64,000 bases of DNA, from the NCBI RefSeq assembly GCF_038502225.1, contig NC_091325.1:33082514-33146513 (forward strand), in the 5' to 3' direction. Below the pieces are notes generated by a model. That model was not told the DNA's origin and did no database searches. It saw only the letters and a list, made by a program, of their open reading frames with translations. Within the stretch, counting starts at the first letter, position 1. The number at the start of each line of letters is the position of its first letter. Of the stretch, positions 1 to 16,392 are shown piece by piece. The translations under genes and the position numbers were made by a program. The stretch is from Cherax quadricarinatus. Lineage: Eukaryota; Arthropoda; Malacostraca; Decapoda; Parastacidae.

Positions 1-166
1 ATCTGATAGTGAGGTGTTGGCCAGACCCCTTATATACCTTCCTTGGATGCTTTACTTTCATAGTTCCTTGACAATGTGAGTAGTCACGAAAGCGCTTGGA
101 ATTTCTCTATTCTTTCAATGTGGTTGTTTTGCATATTCTGAAATCACCTGTTTACTGTGAGCTTAT

Positions 167-169
<3 letters not shown>
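1..169 (+). repeat. Penelope-like element 3' end, fragment
   Basis: This stretch is repeated, with small differences, at about 3080-3248, where it lies downstream of a GIY-YIG fragment. In both places the unit ends in the same way and runs straight into a long TA tract. The shared ending suggests the 3' terminus of one retroelement family. No coding sequence remains here. Assignment to Penelope-like elements rests only on the second copy. Confidence 0.6.

Positions 170-243
<74 letters not shown>
170..243. repeat. (TA)n microsatellite
   Basis: Uninterrupted TA dinucleotides directly abut the Penelope-like 3' end. Open frames crossing it read Ile-Tyr repeats and are not genes. Confidence 0.97.
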
Positions 244-245
<2 letters not shown>

Positions 246-2238
246 TCAAATACTCAATCAAGTACTGGGTGATGTTGCCGAGAGGTTGCTGTCTGAAGCT
301 GCCAAGTTTTCCTATGTGTGCCTGGCTGGCAGTGTCCCAGTGACCATCAGACCCTCTTCTTTGGTGCCTCATTGTGTGCCCTCCGGGAAAAGGTTGGAGG
401 AATCAGGCCCATTGCAGTGGGCAACTCCCTTCAGTGCCTAGTCGCCAAGGCTGCAGTAAGAATGGTGAGTCAAGAGGCTGATGCAATGCTGAAACCAACT
501 CAGCTCGGTTCTGGTGATCAACAGGGCTGTGATGCAGCTGCCCATGCAGCACGAGTATATATCAACAACATGTCCGATGAAAAAGCCTTCATCAAATTGG
601 ACTTTGCCCATGAAATTGACTCGTGTGAGGGCGTGCAACAGGGAGACCCTCTCACTCCCTTTCTATTCTGTTTGGTCATCAAGGAAGTCACAGAAGCACT
701 CTCCAGTGAGCTCAATATCTGGTTCTTGGATGATGGTACCCTAGCTGGCACAACAGAATCTCTCCTAGAGGATATCAAAAAGATTAAAGACATGGGAGAA
801 AGCCTGGGCCTTTCTTTAAACCCCACCAAATGTGAAATAGTTTCTACCAATCGACAGATGATCCAGAATATTAGCTCCGTTTTACCAGGAGCACGAGCCA
901 TTGATCCAGCCAATAGCACTCTCTTTGGTGCTCCTCTTGGATCCAATGACATCGATCTGATCCTAGAAAAAAAAGTCTCAGACGATGGAAGGTAGGATAA
1001 AAGACATTGAAACACTTGATGCGTTCTACCTACTCACCAGGTGCATGTTAATCCCAAAACTTACCTACTTTCTGAGATGCCCCCCAGCCTTCAGCAGTCC
1101 GAAGCTTAAGGAATATGACTCTCTCCTTAAGACCATGCTAGAGAGTGTATTGCATCTTTCTCTTGAAGATGGACAGTGGTTGCAAGCCTCACTTCCGGTC
1201 AGGCTTGAGGTGGGGAGGCTGGGAGTACACAGATCCTCCCAGATTGCTCTACCAGCTTTCCTATCCTCTTCCATAGCATCAAACGAGTTAATAAGACAAA
1301 TTCTTCCTGATACCCTCAGTGACTCAGCAGGAATGCAGGACTTTAACTATGCCAGTGCCATCACTGAACGGGAAACTTTTGCTGCTCCAGCACCAAACCC
1401 TAGTGCAGCACTGGCTTACAAACAGTCAAGCTGGGATGGCCCGATTGCTGAAAAGGTGCTTGCCAACATGCTCAGGGTTGTAACATCAGAGAGGGAGACT
1501 GCCCGTCTCCAGGCTGTGAGCGCACCTCACTCCGGGGAGTTCCTCCAAACAGTTCCCATATCGGCAATGGGAATGCGCCTCGACCCTAAGACCCTCCGTA
1601 TAACAGTGGCTCTGCGCCTTGCTGCCCCAATTCACACGGAATATACATGTATTTGCAGCGAAGCGCAAGCCGACCAGTATGGTCTACATGGTCTTAACTG
1701 TTCCAAAACCAAGGGCTGGCATGAAAGACACAATGAGGTCAACGACATCATAAATAGAACCCTTGCTACAGCTGGATGCTCAGCTATGAGGGAGCCCCGA
1801 TCACTAGCAGCCAACAATACCCATAACCCAGCAAACTGCCCCGACGGGATCACCATCTATCCTTGGAAGAATGGCAAGCTCATAGCATGGGACTATACCT
1901 GTGTGTCCACACTGGCTGACAACTATATCCATCACAGTGTGGGGCGACAGGGAGGAGCTGCCGACCACAGGGAGGAGTACAAGATCAGCAAGTACAGGAC
2001 ATAAGCGAACAGTATCAATTTGTGTCAATGGGATCACAGACCTTGGGATCATGGGGAACAAAATGCCACACGTTTCCTTAAAGAATTGGGTTCCAGACTC
2101 ATCGACACCACCATGGACCCAAGGGCAGCCACTTTCATGTTCCAGCGCCTCAGCGTAGCCATCCAGAGGGGAAATGCTTACTGCATACTTGGCTCGCGTC
2201 CAGCCTCGAAGGAGCTGGAGGAAATTCATAATCTTTAA
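244..2238 (+). pseudogene. Non-LTR retrotransposon: RT plus C-terminal PD..D nuclease-like domain
   Basis: The 5' truncated element begins right after the TA tract. The RT shows GGIRPIAVGN near 393-422, VQQGDPLTPF near 630-660 and the catalytic box FLDD at 723-734. After a frame change near 970-985 it continues with a C/H/C zinc knuckle (CIC near 1648, then GLHGLNC) and a PDGITIYPW...AWDYT motif near 1840-1900, like the restriction-like endonuclease domain of R2-type LINEs. Lesions are frame changes near 970, 2000 and 2070, plus an apparent in-frame deletion near 601-635, where the LDF catalytic strand is joined almost directly to the QQGDP region. The C-terminal tail (DPRAATFMFQRLS) recurs at 13347-13482. 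The exact clade is not settled. Confidence 0.85.
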
Positions 2239-2472
2239 TATATTGTACGATTGTATTCATGTTTGTGTTTTTCTGCAAATATATTCTGTTTATTAATAAA
2301 TGTTCACCTAGAATATAAAATATAGGGGTGGTAGGAGAAGAAAATATTCAAACAGTTACGGGGAGAACCTTGAGCTTTCCATTAGGTACGTTTATTGTCT
2401 TCTCTGAGGAGGAGGGTCCCCATTCCAGCTACAGAGGTGGTACTTCCCTATATTATACACACACTCACACAA
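2239..2472. other. Intergenic, no gene seen
   Basis: The first part is the AT-rich 3' untranslated tail of the preceding LINE. A GC-richer stretch near 2330-2460 ends in a short CACA run. I recognise no coding sequence or RNA gene. Confidence 0.5.
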
Positions 2473-2737
2473 TTAGCAAGAACTCATTTAAAATTAAGTC
2501 CTTTCTAAAATTTTCTCTCATACGTTTAAAGAAATATTTTTTTTCATTAATGTTAATGTAAAAATTTATAATTTTGCACCAAAAGAATCTTAGAAAACTT
2601 ACCTAATCTTATTATAACAAGCGCAATTTATTTTAGCCTAATTCAACTAAATATGTTTTAGATACGTTCACAATAATTTCATACAAGAAACACAGTGAAA
2701 TATATTTTTTGTCGTTAGGTTCAGGATGATTTTTGCG
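2473..2737 (-). mobile_element. MITE, truncated copy of the 13702-14091 element
   Basis: Read on the minus strand this matches the inner part of the 390 bp element at 13702-14091, including the blocks around TTAGGTAAGTTTTCTAAGAT and AAATATATTT. Both terminal inverted repeats are missing here, and there are scattered substitutions, so this copy is older or truncated. Confidence 0.75.
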
Positions 2738-2820
2738 TAGCTGAATGTTTGTGTTTTATGGAAAAGAGATTCATTAAAGAAATAGGAAATCTCTTTTCCA
2801 AGAATCACAAATATTGAGCA

Positions 2821-5730
<2,910 letters not shown>

Positions 5731-5870
5731 AGGTGGGATCGAACCCCTTAGCAGACGAGTCCTGAATTGCGGAGTTCAGTATGTTAACCACTGGACCATG
5801 CCGGACTTACAAACTATATTCAACTTTGCTTATTTCTATACACCATAGAAATGATAGCACAGTCAACACT
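5731..5870 (-). repeat. tRNA-derived SINE, single arm of the palindromic family
   Basis: On the minus strand there is an A-box-like TGGTCCAGTGGTTA and a B-box GGTTCGATCCC at tRNA-like spacing. A leader resembling TATGGTGTAGAAATATA precedes them. The same order (leader, then tRNA-like part) forms each arm of the palindromes at 43639-43953 and 51870-52080. Here only one arm is present. The acceptor ends do not pair, so it is not a functional tRNA gene. Confidence 0.65.
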
Positions 5871-8062
5871 ATGACCATAAATGCTGGTTTTTGAAGATGA
5901 ATCCCACACAATCTGTGTTTTACTATAGATCTCATCCTCTATATCATGTTATTATGATTTTTTGAGTCATGGGGCACATTACCTAGGAATGTTCGGCTGT
6001 TCACTCGGAAAGAAAACATCTCACTCATAAAACTCGCCACCCAATCGATCATCACAATTTTATTCCTCCAGTACTAGACAATGTATATTTTTTCGAAAAT
6101 TGACACGCATTGAAAACATTCGAAAACTTTTTTGAATAAAAACAGTTGTATACGAATCTTTTGAGGAGACTTGCATTCATGACCAGTATTACGTCTTCAT
6201 ATTTATTTATTGGATGAGACATGTGTGAACACTGTTCATCTATTACATCCATAATACCCAAAGTAGCTCTGTCAACAACATTCTAAACATTATCTCCTTA
6301 CCAGTCACTTACAAAGCGTTATTAAAACACTTTATTAAACTTACCTCCGACCTAAGCTACAACCAAAACTGCGAGAAACCAACCTGCAGTTTAGTCATTT
6401 TCTTCGTAGAACTATATTATGCCAGACGCAGTTCTACACTAAGACTATTATAGATCCTAAAACCCAAGATGAAAATAGTTTCCCTTTTCTTTCAGTAATG
6501 TACAATTTTGACGCAAATACAACAGAAATCAATTCAGGTTCATCATGAATCCTCTCTCATTATAAAGCTTGTAATAATAGCATTGTGGAGTCCTCGTTCA
6601 CTCGTAAATTTGGATGGTAACTACAAAAATAATCTGCATTCATTGCTGAGATACACAGGATTTAGAAACACAATTTGTTGCAAATACGAAAGAAACATCA
6701 AAGTCTATGTCTCACACTTTAACATGAGGACTGTTTCAGAGGATATGTAATATCCGTATAAAAGATACAAGTACACTGAAGTATACTACACAATGAAACA
6801 GTTTGTGAAAAGGCCAAGGAAATGCACAATACAAAACGTTCAACACGATTTTCACTCCTGTAAATAGTCCGTATTAGATTTGAAATCTATCATTGTTTAC
6901 AATATCTTTGACAAACGGAAAATGGCATGATAATTAACACACAATGGAACTATAAAAACAAAGAGCTGGGAAGTGTGGAAAGTAAAATACATAAAGTTAG
7001 ACTATTAAACTCAGGAATGGTCTGAATAAGGTCACAACCACAGTACAGAGCAGTTATTAAAGAAAATTGTTTTTATTGCCAAGTTATAGAAGCGATGTTT
7101 TCCATTCCTTCGTTGTAGATATAACTGTGCAAAAACAATTTTGAAACCCGAATTTGCTGCCCTTAGAATGCGAGTTCTTAGAAACAGTAACAAAACTGGG
7201 CAGAATGCAAAAACAAAAACAATAAAAACTATTCCAAAATCGACGATGAAGAGATATAAACATTTTCACTACAATTCCAGCAAGCGCCACTTAAGAGTTT
7301 ATATTTCTGGCTTTACAATGTGTATTACAGTCTGAGTCACAGTGACAGACTGTATGCAGGTCGCATTACAATTGTTATTATATGACCTTCTCTGTGAAGT
7401 GTTATCACAACTACTGTAAACCCGATACTTTTGTCGATAAAACACACATATAACGTCCAGAAAGTTTAAATCTCAAAAATCAACAAAATAAAAATAATTT
7501 ATTGGTCTAAGGATATACGTAACCAAAGTACACTGAACAAATCAACAGTGCTTTCAGGAGTTAGAAACACAGTGCTCAATCTCACTTCTAAAATAGATAT
7601 TATTATATATATACAAGTTACCTTAATGAGTGTATTGACTTAACTATTTGTCTATTTGCTTGCGAACTTTCTTGATACGTGTATCATACATAAACATTAG
7701 TTACACGTTATTAAAATATCCATTACAACCTAAACAGCCTATCCATTATAGATACAAACTCCTTTATGACCTAAACAGCCTATCCAAGATAGATACAAAT
7801 TCGTTTTCGAATTAGTAGTCAAAACGCTGGCCAACGAAAGCAAACGCGAAACAGCAAGGGAGACCACCAAACACCCTATGGTAAACATATATGTCCAAAT
7901 ACCACAACAAAGTTCCAATTGCAATCCTAGGAAGCGCAGTTATCCCCATAATACAAATCATAATTATCAGTTGACAAGAATAAAAACATACAAAAAATTT
8001 AAATATTTATGTGATATCAAATATTTATGATAGCAGCAAAAAATTACATACACAAATAACCT
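5871..8062. other. AT-rich intergenic, no gene seen
   Basis: I see no protein family or RNA gene. A short near-duplicate (CCTAAACAGCCTATCCA) occurs at about 7730 and 7770. Small open frames here show no coding character. Confidence 0.5.
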
Positions 8063-8130
8063 GCACATAGAAGGGAGGAGCTTACGACGACGTTTCGGTC
8101 CAGCTTGGACCATTTACAAAGTCACACTAA
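8063..8130 (-). repeat. Penelope-like 3' motif with GAAACGT core
   Basis: The minus strand carries a five-pair hairpin (GGTCC/GGACC) followed by GAAACGTC. The flanks GTGAC (plus 8121-8125) and GTCGT (plus 8084-8088) can pair. This is the skeleton of the hammerhead-like units at 12737-12788 and 32529-32569, but the CUGANGA box is replaced, so cleavage activity is not expected. Confidence 0.45.
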
Positions 8131-8499
8131 CAGGAAGGATGTATGTATGTATCATGTTTGCCAAGATCGGAGTCCTGGCACGGGTCTTAATCTTGCGATG
8201 ACCCGTGTCTGGCTCCCGAAGGAGAAAGGATTCTGCAATGTTGCAACGTATGCTGATCAAGCATTGTTCTGGTCAGTTCATCTGGTGCATCTCATAAGCG
8301 ACAACACTGTATGCACTCATAACTGTGGACACTAGCGAGGAGGAGGATACATCGTTACCACGGGCAACAGCTTGCCTGGTTCGTTGACTCCATGGTACAC
8401 TACTGTAGCCGCAGTCCTCTCTGGGTCTTCTTCAAGAGGGTACATCAGTGGTAGTTGCCTACGAAGTGTCTCAGTAGCTTGGCATTCCAGGAGATAGTG
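8131..8499 (-). pseudogene. RNase H-type LINE, C-terminal end and 3' tail
   Basis: Reading leftward from 8499 an open frame gives HYLLECQATETLRRQLP and ends at a TAG at 8334-8332. HYLLEC is the second half of a C-x2-C...H-x4-C zinc finger. The first half (CQHC) is at 11373-11384, on the other side of the piggyBac element. The 3' untranslated region ends near 8139 in ATAC repeats. The two parts therefore look like one LINE split by the transposon. Confidence 0.8.
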
Positions 8500-8514
8500 T
8501 GCTTATATTTATTA

Positions 8515-11347
8515 TTAACTTTAACTGGCAGGACCGAGTACAGTCGGTTCTCAGAAAGTGGTTTTTTGCGCACGTCCTCCGACTCCCTCAGCGCATCTAG
8601 GTTCCCATTCTCTATTTCTGACCAAACACAGACCCTCCCTGAGTCGCCCCAGCTGAGCGGTGATGGCGGCTACTCGCTTCCCACTGGATGAGAGAGCAGA
8701 ATGTAAACACTTCTAGCTTGGCGTTGCCCAGACTCGTGTTTTTCTGTTGAGTACTCCTTATATACTGAAGCATTTCACCCTCTACAATGTCGGTAAGTAG
8801 TGATTTGTGTGTCTAGTGCATAAATGAATAGTTTAGCCATATTTTGATATATATATATTAAGGCGTTGTGAAGCATATTACGAGTGCACCATGCAAATGA
8901 AAACAGTGCAACAAAATAGGACCGAGTACAGTCGTTCCTGCCCTTTTAGGTGATGTTTTCAAGTTTCGGTATATAAATATTTCCATAAAATTTGGTAGTG
9001 TATATATGAATTCAGTAATGATCTGGGTGTGTACAGAACGTTTTTATTGTCCTTTCAGATCAATAAGAAATTGTTCTACGGTGAGTCCTCCAAGGCTAAG
9101 TCGAAATTTGTCTGTGTTTGGGACAATAGTGACTCAGATCAAGACCCAGATGACCTGGATGTGCTGGATAGTGAGGATGAATACTTGCCACCAGATGCAG
9201 AGGTGTCAACAGACAAGGAGGAGGAAGCTGGGCCACCACCAAAAAAGCAAAAAATTGAACAAGAGGAAGAAAGGTATTACTGTGGAGGAGTACCCTGATG
9301 AAGAACAGCTTCAAGATGATCTTGCTTCTCAAGGAGACACCCAATGGAAGAATGAGGACATACAGACTGACCCTTTGCCTAAATATCAACATGTAAAGCC
9401 TATTGAACTTAGGTCTGCATATGATTATTTTACAGACTTTTTTACTCAAGACATGATAGACCACATTACATTTCAAACTAATTTGTATGCCCGGCAAAAA
9501 GACATACATACTACTTTTCAAACAGATTCTGAGGAAATAACTAGGTTCATAGGTATTCTGTTGCATGTGGATTACACTGTACAGCCATCCATTGAGGACT
9601 ATTGGAGAAGTGCAAGTAGGATAACTTAAGTTGCAGAAGTCATGGGATCAAAGAGGTTTAGGTTGCTGAGGCGTACCATTCATTTCAATGATAACACACA
9701 AAAGAAGGATAATGACAGATTCCACAAAATAAGGTCTCTTTACACTGCACTAACTAAAGCTTGCTTGAAAGTTCCAGCTACACACAAGCAGTCTGTTGAT
9801 GAAGTTATGGTTGCTTTCTAGGGTAAAACAGCTGGAAACCTAAGGCAATACATCAAAAACAAACCAGACAAGTGGGGTTTCAAACTCTTCTGTCGTGCCA
9901 GTGAAGATGGAATCATACATGATATACTGATGTATCAAGGTAACCCAACTTTTGAGAACCATCACATAAAGCTGCCAAATGAAGAAAGTAAACTCCCAAT
10001 GAGTTCCAGGATTGTTCTTGTACTTGCAGCATCTCTCGACCAAAGAAAAACATCAGCAGTCTATGCTGATAATTTCTTTTCAAGTCTACCTTTGGTCAAG
10101 GTACTGAGAGACAAGTATAACTGCAGGTACACTGGAACAATACGTGATAATAGATGTGGTAAGCCACAACTGATGCCTGTGAAACAAATGGAAAAGAGTA
10201 ATGTGGCCAGGGGCAATTTTGATTTCCAAAGCAATGATGATATCCTTCTTGTAAGATGGAAGGACAACAAAGTTGTGACACTAGTCACAAATGATGTCGG
10301 AGTTTATCCTTTGAGTCTTATTGAAAGATATGACAAGGCATCAAAGAAGAAAGACCACTTTGAGTGCCCAGGCATCATCAAGAACTACAATGCAAACATG
10401 GGAGGTATAGACAAAAGTAACATGTTGGTCCATCTTTACAAAACACCAATGAAATCAAAGCGTTGGTACATGCGGCTGCTTGCTTATGTTCTGGATCTTG
10501 CTGTTGTGAATGCATGGCTTCTTTACTGTCGTGATTGTAGGTCACTAAACATGCCATGCACACCACTGAAGCTATTCAGGCTTGAGATCTCTGTCACTGC
10601 AAGATCCAAAGGACAAAAGGCCAACCGCACTAGCATGAGACGAAGTCGAGATTCACCCAGTACTTCTTTGGTTGACAGTAATGAGGATTTGTCAAACGTG
10701 GAATACCCAACTGCATTTCAGTACCAACGCGCAGCAAGGCCAGATGACAGCGTGAGATTGGATAAACAGCTAGGTCACTGGCCAGTGCTAGGTAAGCTAC
10801 TTACATGCAAGTTTTGCAGCAAAAAGAATAATCATGTCACATCCTCATTTTCTTGTGCCATATGTAAAGTAAATCTGTGAATAAAGAAGGATAGAAATTG
10901 TTTCATAAAGTTTCATTTGCAAAATTTGTGATGTGAAATGATTGTTCTTTCTCAGGGAACTCAGGAATATTTCATTTGTAAGTTGTATCCCATTGCAATG
11001 TGTCATTGTTGATAAGTAGTTCCTATTTCTATTTTTTAATGCTCACAAATTGTTCAGGAACAAGTTCCATTTATGTTTTTAATATTGTCTACTTGTATAT
11101 TAAATTTAAAAAATATTTATTTGTTTTTTACAACAATTGCAACCTTGCAACATTCTAAATTGTTATACCCCAAATGGGCAGGACCAAATATACTCGGTCT
11201 TCGAATATCTGCAATTGCCCGACATGTTACTTTCACAACTCCGATTGGATGGTCTCAGTGACCTTACATCGAGTGGCTCTATCCCCTCATAGGAAATCAC
11301 TTTCAAATTCACACTTTAGACTGCCTTGCCCCCTGAAGAGTATTAAC
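8515..11347 (+). mobile_element. piggyBac-type DNA transposon, decayed
   Basis: A piggyBac transposase remnant (8787-10880) lies between two halves of a minus-strand LINE. TTAA, the piggyBac target, occurs at both candidate edges (8516-8519 or 8521-8524 on the left, 11343-11346 or 11348-11351 on the right). The motif GGCAGGACC followed by a quasi-palindromic ACCGA...TCGGT lies just inside the left edge (8527). A similar GGCAGGACC stretch lies near 11177, and a third copy is in the intron at about 8919. Exact ends and inverted repeats are not resolved. Confidence 0.7.
8787..10880 (+). pseudogene. piggyBac transposase
   Basis: A DDE-family transposase that would cut and paste at TTAA. A likely short first exon (ATGTCG, 8787-8792) is followed by a GTAAGT...TTTCAG intron (8793-9058). 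The second exon starts with an acidic N-terminus. The catalytic aspartates appear in DEVMVAF (near 9800), YADNFFSS (near 10062) and MGGIDKSN (near 10400). A Cys-rich end (CKFCSKK...CAIC) matches the C-terminal zinc module of the family. Lesions: a frameshift near 9270, TAA at 9627-9629 and TAG at 9819-9821, the last directly after the first catalytic motif. Length and domain order otherwise fit a full transposase. Confidence 0.9.
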
Positions 11348-11350
11348 TTA

Positions 11351-12675
<1,325 letters not shown>

Positions 12676-12736
12676 TGTAGATGAATGGTTCAGAGAACCG
12701 ACATGTTGATAAATTAGACACATGTGCAACTCTTGG

Positions 12737-12788
12737 GTATCTTTATTGAGGAAACGTTTCGCCACACAGTGGCTTCATCAGTCCATAC
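12737..12788 (-). ncRNA. Hammerhead-ribozyme-like motif (left arm)
   Basis: On the minus strand: GUAUGGA, then CUGAUGA, a hairpin GCCAC-UGU-GUGGC, GAA, palindromic ACGU, U, then UCC and further on AUAC. The conserved hammerhead boxes CUGANGA and GAAA are intact. Stem II has five pairs. Stem I can form from GGA/UCC plus GUAU/AUAC with an asymmetric loop. ACGU gives only a minimal stem III, which would need a dimer. The nucleotide before the predicted cut is U, tolerated but not optimal. Confidence 0.6.
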
Positions 12789-13066
12789 GTAGGAGAAACT
12801 TGAAAAACAGGAGGAGAATGAGGTAATCAGTCCCTCACCCTTGAGTCGATGTGTTCAGTCCATCAATCTTGAATAGAATACGGCATATCAGCGGAGAAGC
12901 AGCTTATAAACCGTATGGTAGGAGAGGTGCAGCAGTCATAGGTCGTGTCACATTTGTTCAATGTGGAAGTAGGTCGTGCCCAAGAATTAGGCTGGACTGA
13001 ACTCATCGACTCAAGGTTGAGGGACTGATTACCTCATTCTCCTCCTGTTCTTCAAGTTTCTCCTAC

Positions 13067-13118
13067 GTATGGACTGATGAAGCCACTGTGTGGCGAAACG
13101 TTTCCTCAATAAAGATAC
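13067..13118 (+). ncRNA. Hammerhead-ribozyme-like motif (right arm)
   Basis: This is the inverted partner of 12737-12788 with the same boxes: CTGATGA at 13074-13080, stem II 13082-13094, GAA at 13095-13097 and ACGT at 13098-13101. The stem I strands are 13067-13073 against 13103-13105 plus 13115-13118. Because the two motifs face each other, one transcript across both arms would contain one sense and one antisense core. Confidence 0.6.
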
Positions 13119-13146
13119 CCAAGAGTTGCACATATGTCTAATTTAT

Positions 13147-14479
<1,333 letters not shown>

Positions 14480-14601
14480 CGGAGGTGTGGGAGAGCCGGC
14501 GGTCAGCCTTGAGGTATGGGGGAGCCGGCGGTCAGCCTGGAGGTGTGGGACATCCGGCTGTCAGCCTGGAGGTGTGGGAGAGCCGGTGGTCAGCCAGGGT
14601 G
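14480..14601. repeat. 27 bp minisatellite, about 4.5 copies
   Basis: Imperfect tandem units built around GAGCCGGCGGTCAGCCTGGA and GGTGTGGGA. The 27 bp period is a multiple of three, so several frames stay open. These frames are artefacts. Confidence 0.85.
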
Positions 14602-15000
14602 GCGGGTGTGGATACTCGGGGTTGTAATGACAGCACACCTGGTCAGCCGGACTATGTGGCCTACATCAGGACAACGCTGTAGGTATCAACAGTCTAGGAA
14701 TACTTTATTGCAAAGTAATTAAGGGTAAGTAGCATGAAGTTTGAGGTTACTGGCGGGAAAATAGAAGTTTGTCAACAAATACTTAGAGAAAAATATAATA
14801 CAGTCAAATGAACTGTAAATGATTATTTAGTGTTCGTTTCTCCGTTATGGCTCTTAGTTATTTGTTTCAGTTTTCCTGGTGGCCGGTGGCTAGAGCTCTC
14901 GCTTCATCTATAGTCTGTAAATACCTTTGTAACTTGTCATGATTGTGACCAGATCTACCTGGAGTTCATTACCTTTGTAACTAGTTCAGCTATCATAACT
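14602..15000. other. Intergenic with a trace of SINE head
   Basis: A short stretch near 14878-14910 (GGTGGCTAGAGCTCTCGCTTCA) resembles the tRNA-like head of the SINE at 26222-26435. Otherwise nothing is recognised. Confidence 0.4.
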
Positions 15001-16075
15001 TTGGGGTTCAGTCCCTGGACCCATTATGTGCCTATAAACAAAGTTTTCCAGTGGGCAACGGAAAACAATATGATGTTCAATGAGGACAAATTCCAACTAC
15101 TCCGTTATGGAAAATTGGAGGAGATAATAACTAGAACAGAGTATACTACAGACTCTGGCCATACAATTATTATTATTATTATAATCAAAAAGAAGCGCTA
15201 AGCCACAAGGGCTATACAGCGCTGCAGGGTAGGGAAGGAAGCAAGGGAATTGGATGGCAGAAGGGAGGGGGGATGATCAGCAGGTTACAGAAAACAGCGG
15301 GGCAGGGGATAGTACGGGGGTAGAAGGTAGCAAGAGATTGAAGTAGAAAGGGCTGAAGGTATCAGAATTTGTGAAGTAAGTCAGTCGTTGTCGGCCATAC
15401 AATTGAGCGGAAAAATAATATAAGGGATCTATTAGTAGTAATATCTGAGGATCTCACTTTCAAGGATCACAACAGTGCCATGATCACAAGTGCAAAGAAA
15501 ATTATAGGATGAATAATGGGAGCGTTCAAAACGAGAGATGCCAAGCCAATGATGATCCTTTTCAAATCACTTGTTCTCTCTAGGCTGGAATACTGCTGTA
15601 CATTAACATCTCCATTCAAAGCAGGTGAAATCGCAGATCTAGAGAGTGTACAGAGATCCTTTACTGCACGTATAAGTTCTGTCAAGCACCTTAACTACTG
15701 GGAACGCTTGGAAGCACTTGACTTGTACTCGTTGGAACGCAGGAGGGAGATGCAAAATGCCCCCAGTTAAAAGTAGGGGCGCCATTGGTGCACTAAGAGA
15801 AAACACCGTAAGTGTCCGGGGCCCAAGACTGTTCAAAAGCCTCCCATCAAGCATTAGGGGAATTACCAATAAACCCCTGGCTGCCTTCAAGAGGGAGCTC
15901 GACAGATGAATAAAGTCAGTGCCGGATCAGCCGGGCTGTGGCTCGTACGTTGGACTGCGTACGGCCAGCAGTAACAGCCTGGTTGATCAGGCCCTGATCC
16001 ACCAGGAGGCCTGGTCATGGACCGGGCCGCGGGGGTGTTGATCCCCGGAATAACCTCCAGGTAACCTCTGTTATC
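15001..16075 (+). pseudogene. CR1-like LINE (family B), RT C-terminal part and 3' end
   Basis: The frame gives VFQWATENNMMFNEDKFQLL (near 15040), then after a SINE insertion the thumb motif LVLSRLEYCCTLTSPFKAGE (near 15570). A tail reads VSVRGPRLFKSLPSSIRG. The 3' region contains the family signature AACAGCCTGGTTGATCAGG and ends in CTCCAGGTAAC. Frame changes and stops are present. The copy is 5' truncated before the catalytic FADD box. It is the same family as 26750-27690, 23705-23985 and 52927-55355. Confidence 0.85.
15169..15392 (-). mobile_element. SINE with TTGATTATAATAAT tail, 12 bp target duplication
   Basis: The insertion interrupts the family B LINE. The 12 bp sequence GGCCATACAATT is present on both sides (15157-15168 and 15393-15404). 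The element is read on the minus strand and ends GCGCTTCTTTTTGATTATAA plus AAT repeats. No A or B box is seen, so it is probably 5' truncated. Related tails occur at 17690-17938 and 58683-58812. Confidence 0.8.
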
Positions 16076-16089
16076 TTTTGACTACCACC

Positions 16090-16392
16090 CACAGGATGGT
16101 TCTGGGGTGCATAATAAACATTAAACTAACTTCTCACACGGAGGGCCCGGGTTCGATTCCCGGCGGGTGGAACATATCGACGCCTTTCCTTACACCTGTT
16201 GTCCTGTTCACCTAGCAGCAAATAGGTACCTGGGTGTTAGTTGACTTATGTGCGTCGCATCCTGGGGGACAAGATTGAGGACAACAATGGAAAAAAGTTA
16301 GACAGTCCTCTATGACGCACTGACTTTCTTGGGTTATCCTGGGTGGCTAACCCTCCGGGGTTAAAAATCCGAAGAAAATCTTATCTTATCTA
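16090..16392 (+). repeat. tRNA-derived SINE (family S1)
   Basis: A B-box-like GGGTTCGATTCCCGGC near 16150 is followed by the body CACCTAGCAGCAAATAGGTA, then GTCGCATCCTGGGGGACAAG, and a tail near 16330 (TTGGGTTATCCTGGGTGG). The same body occurs at 19200-19344 with 26052-26130, and inverted at 26222-26435. The tRNA-like head is incomplete, so this is a retroposon and not a tRNA gene. Confidence 0.75.
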
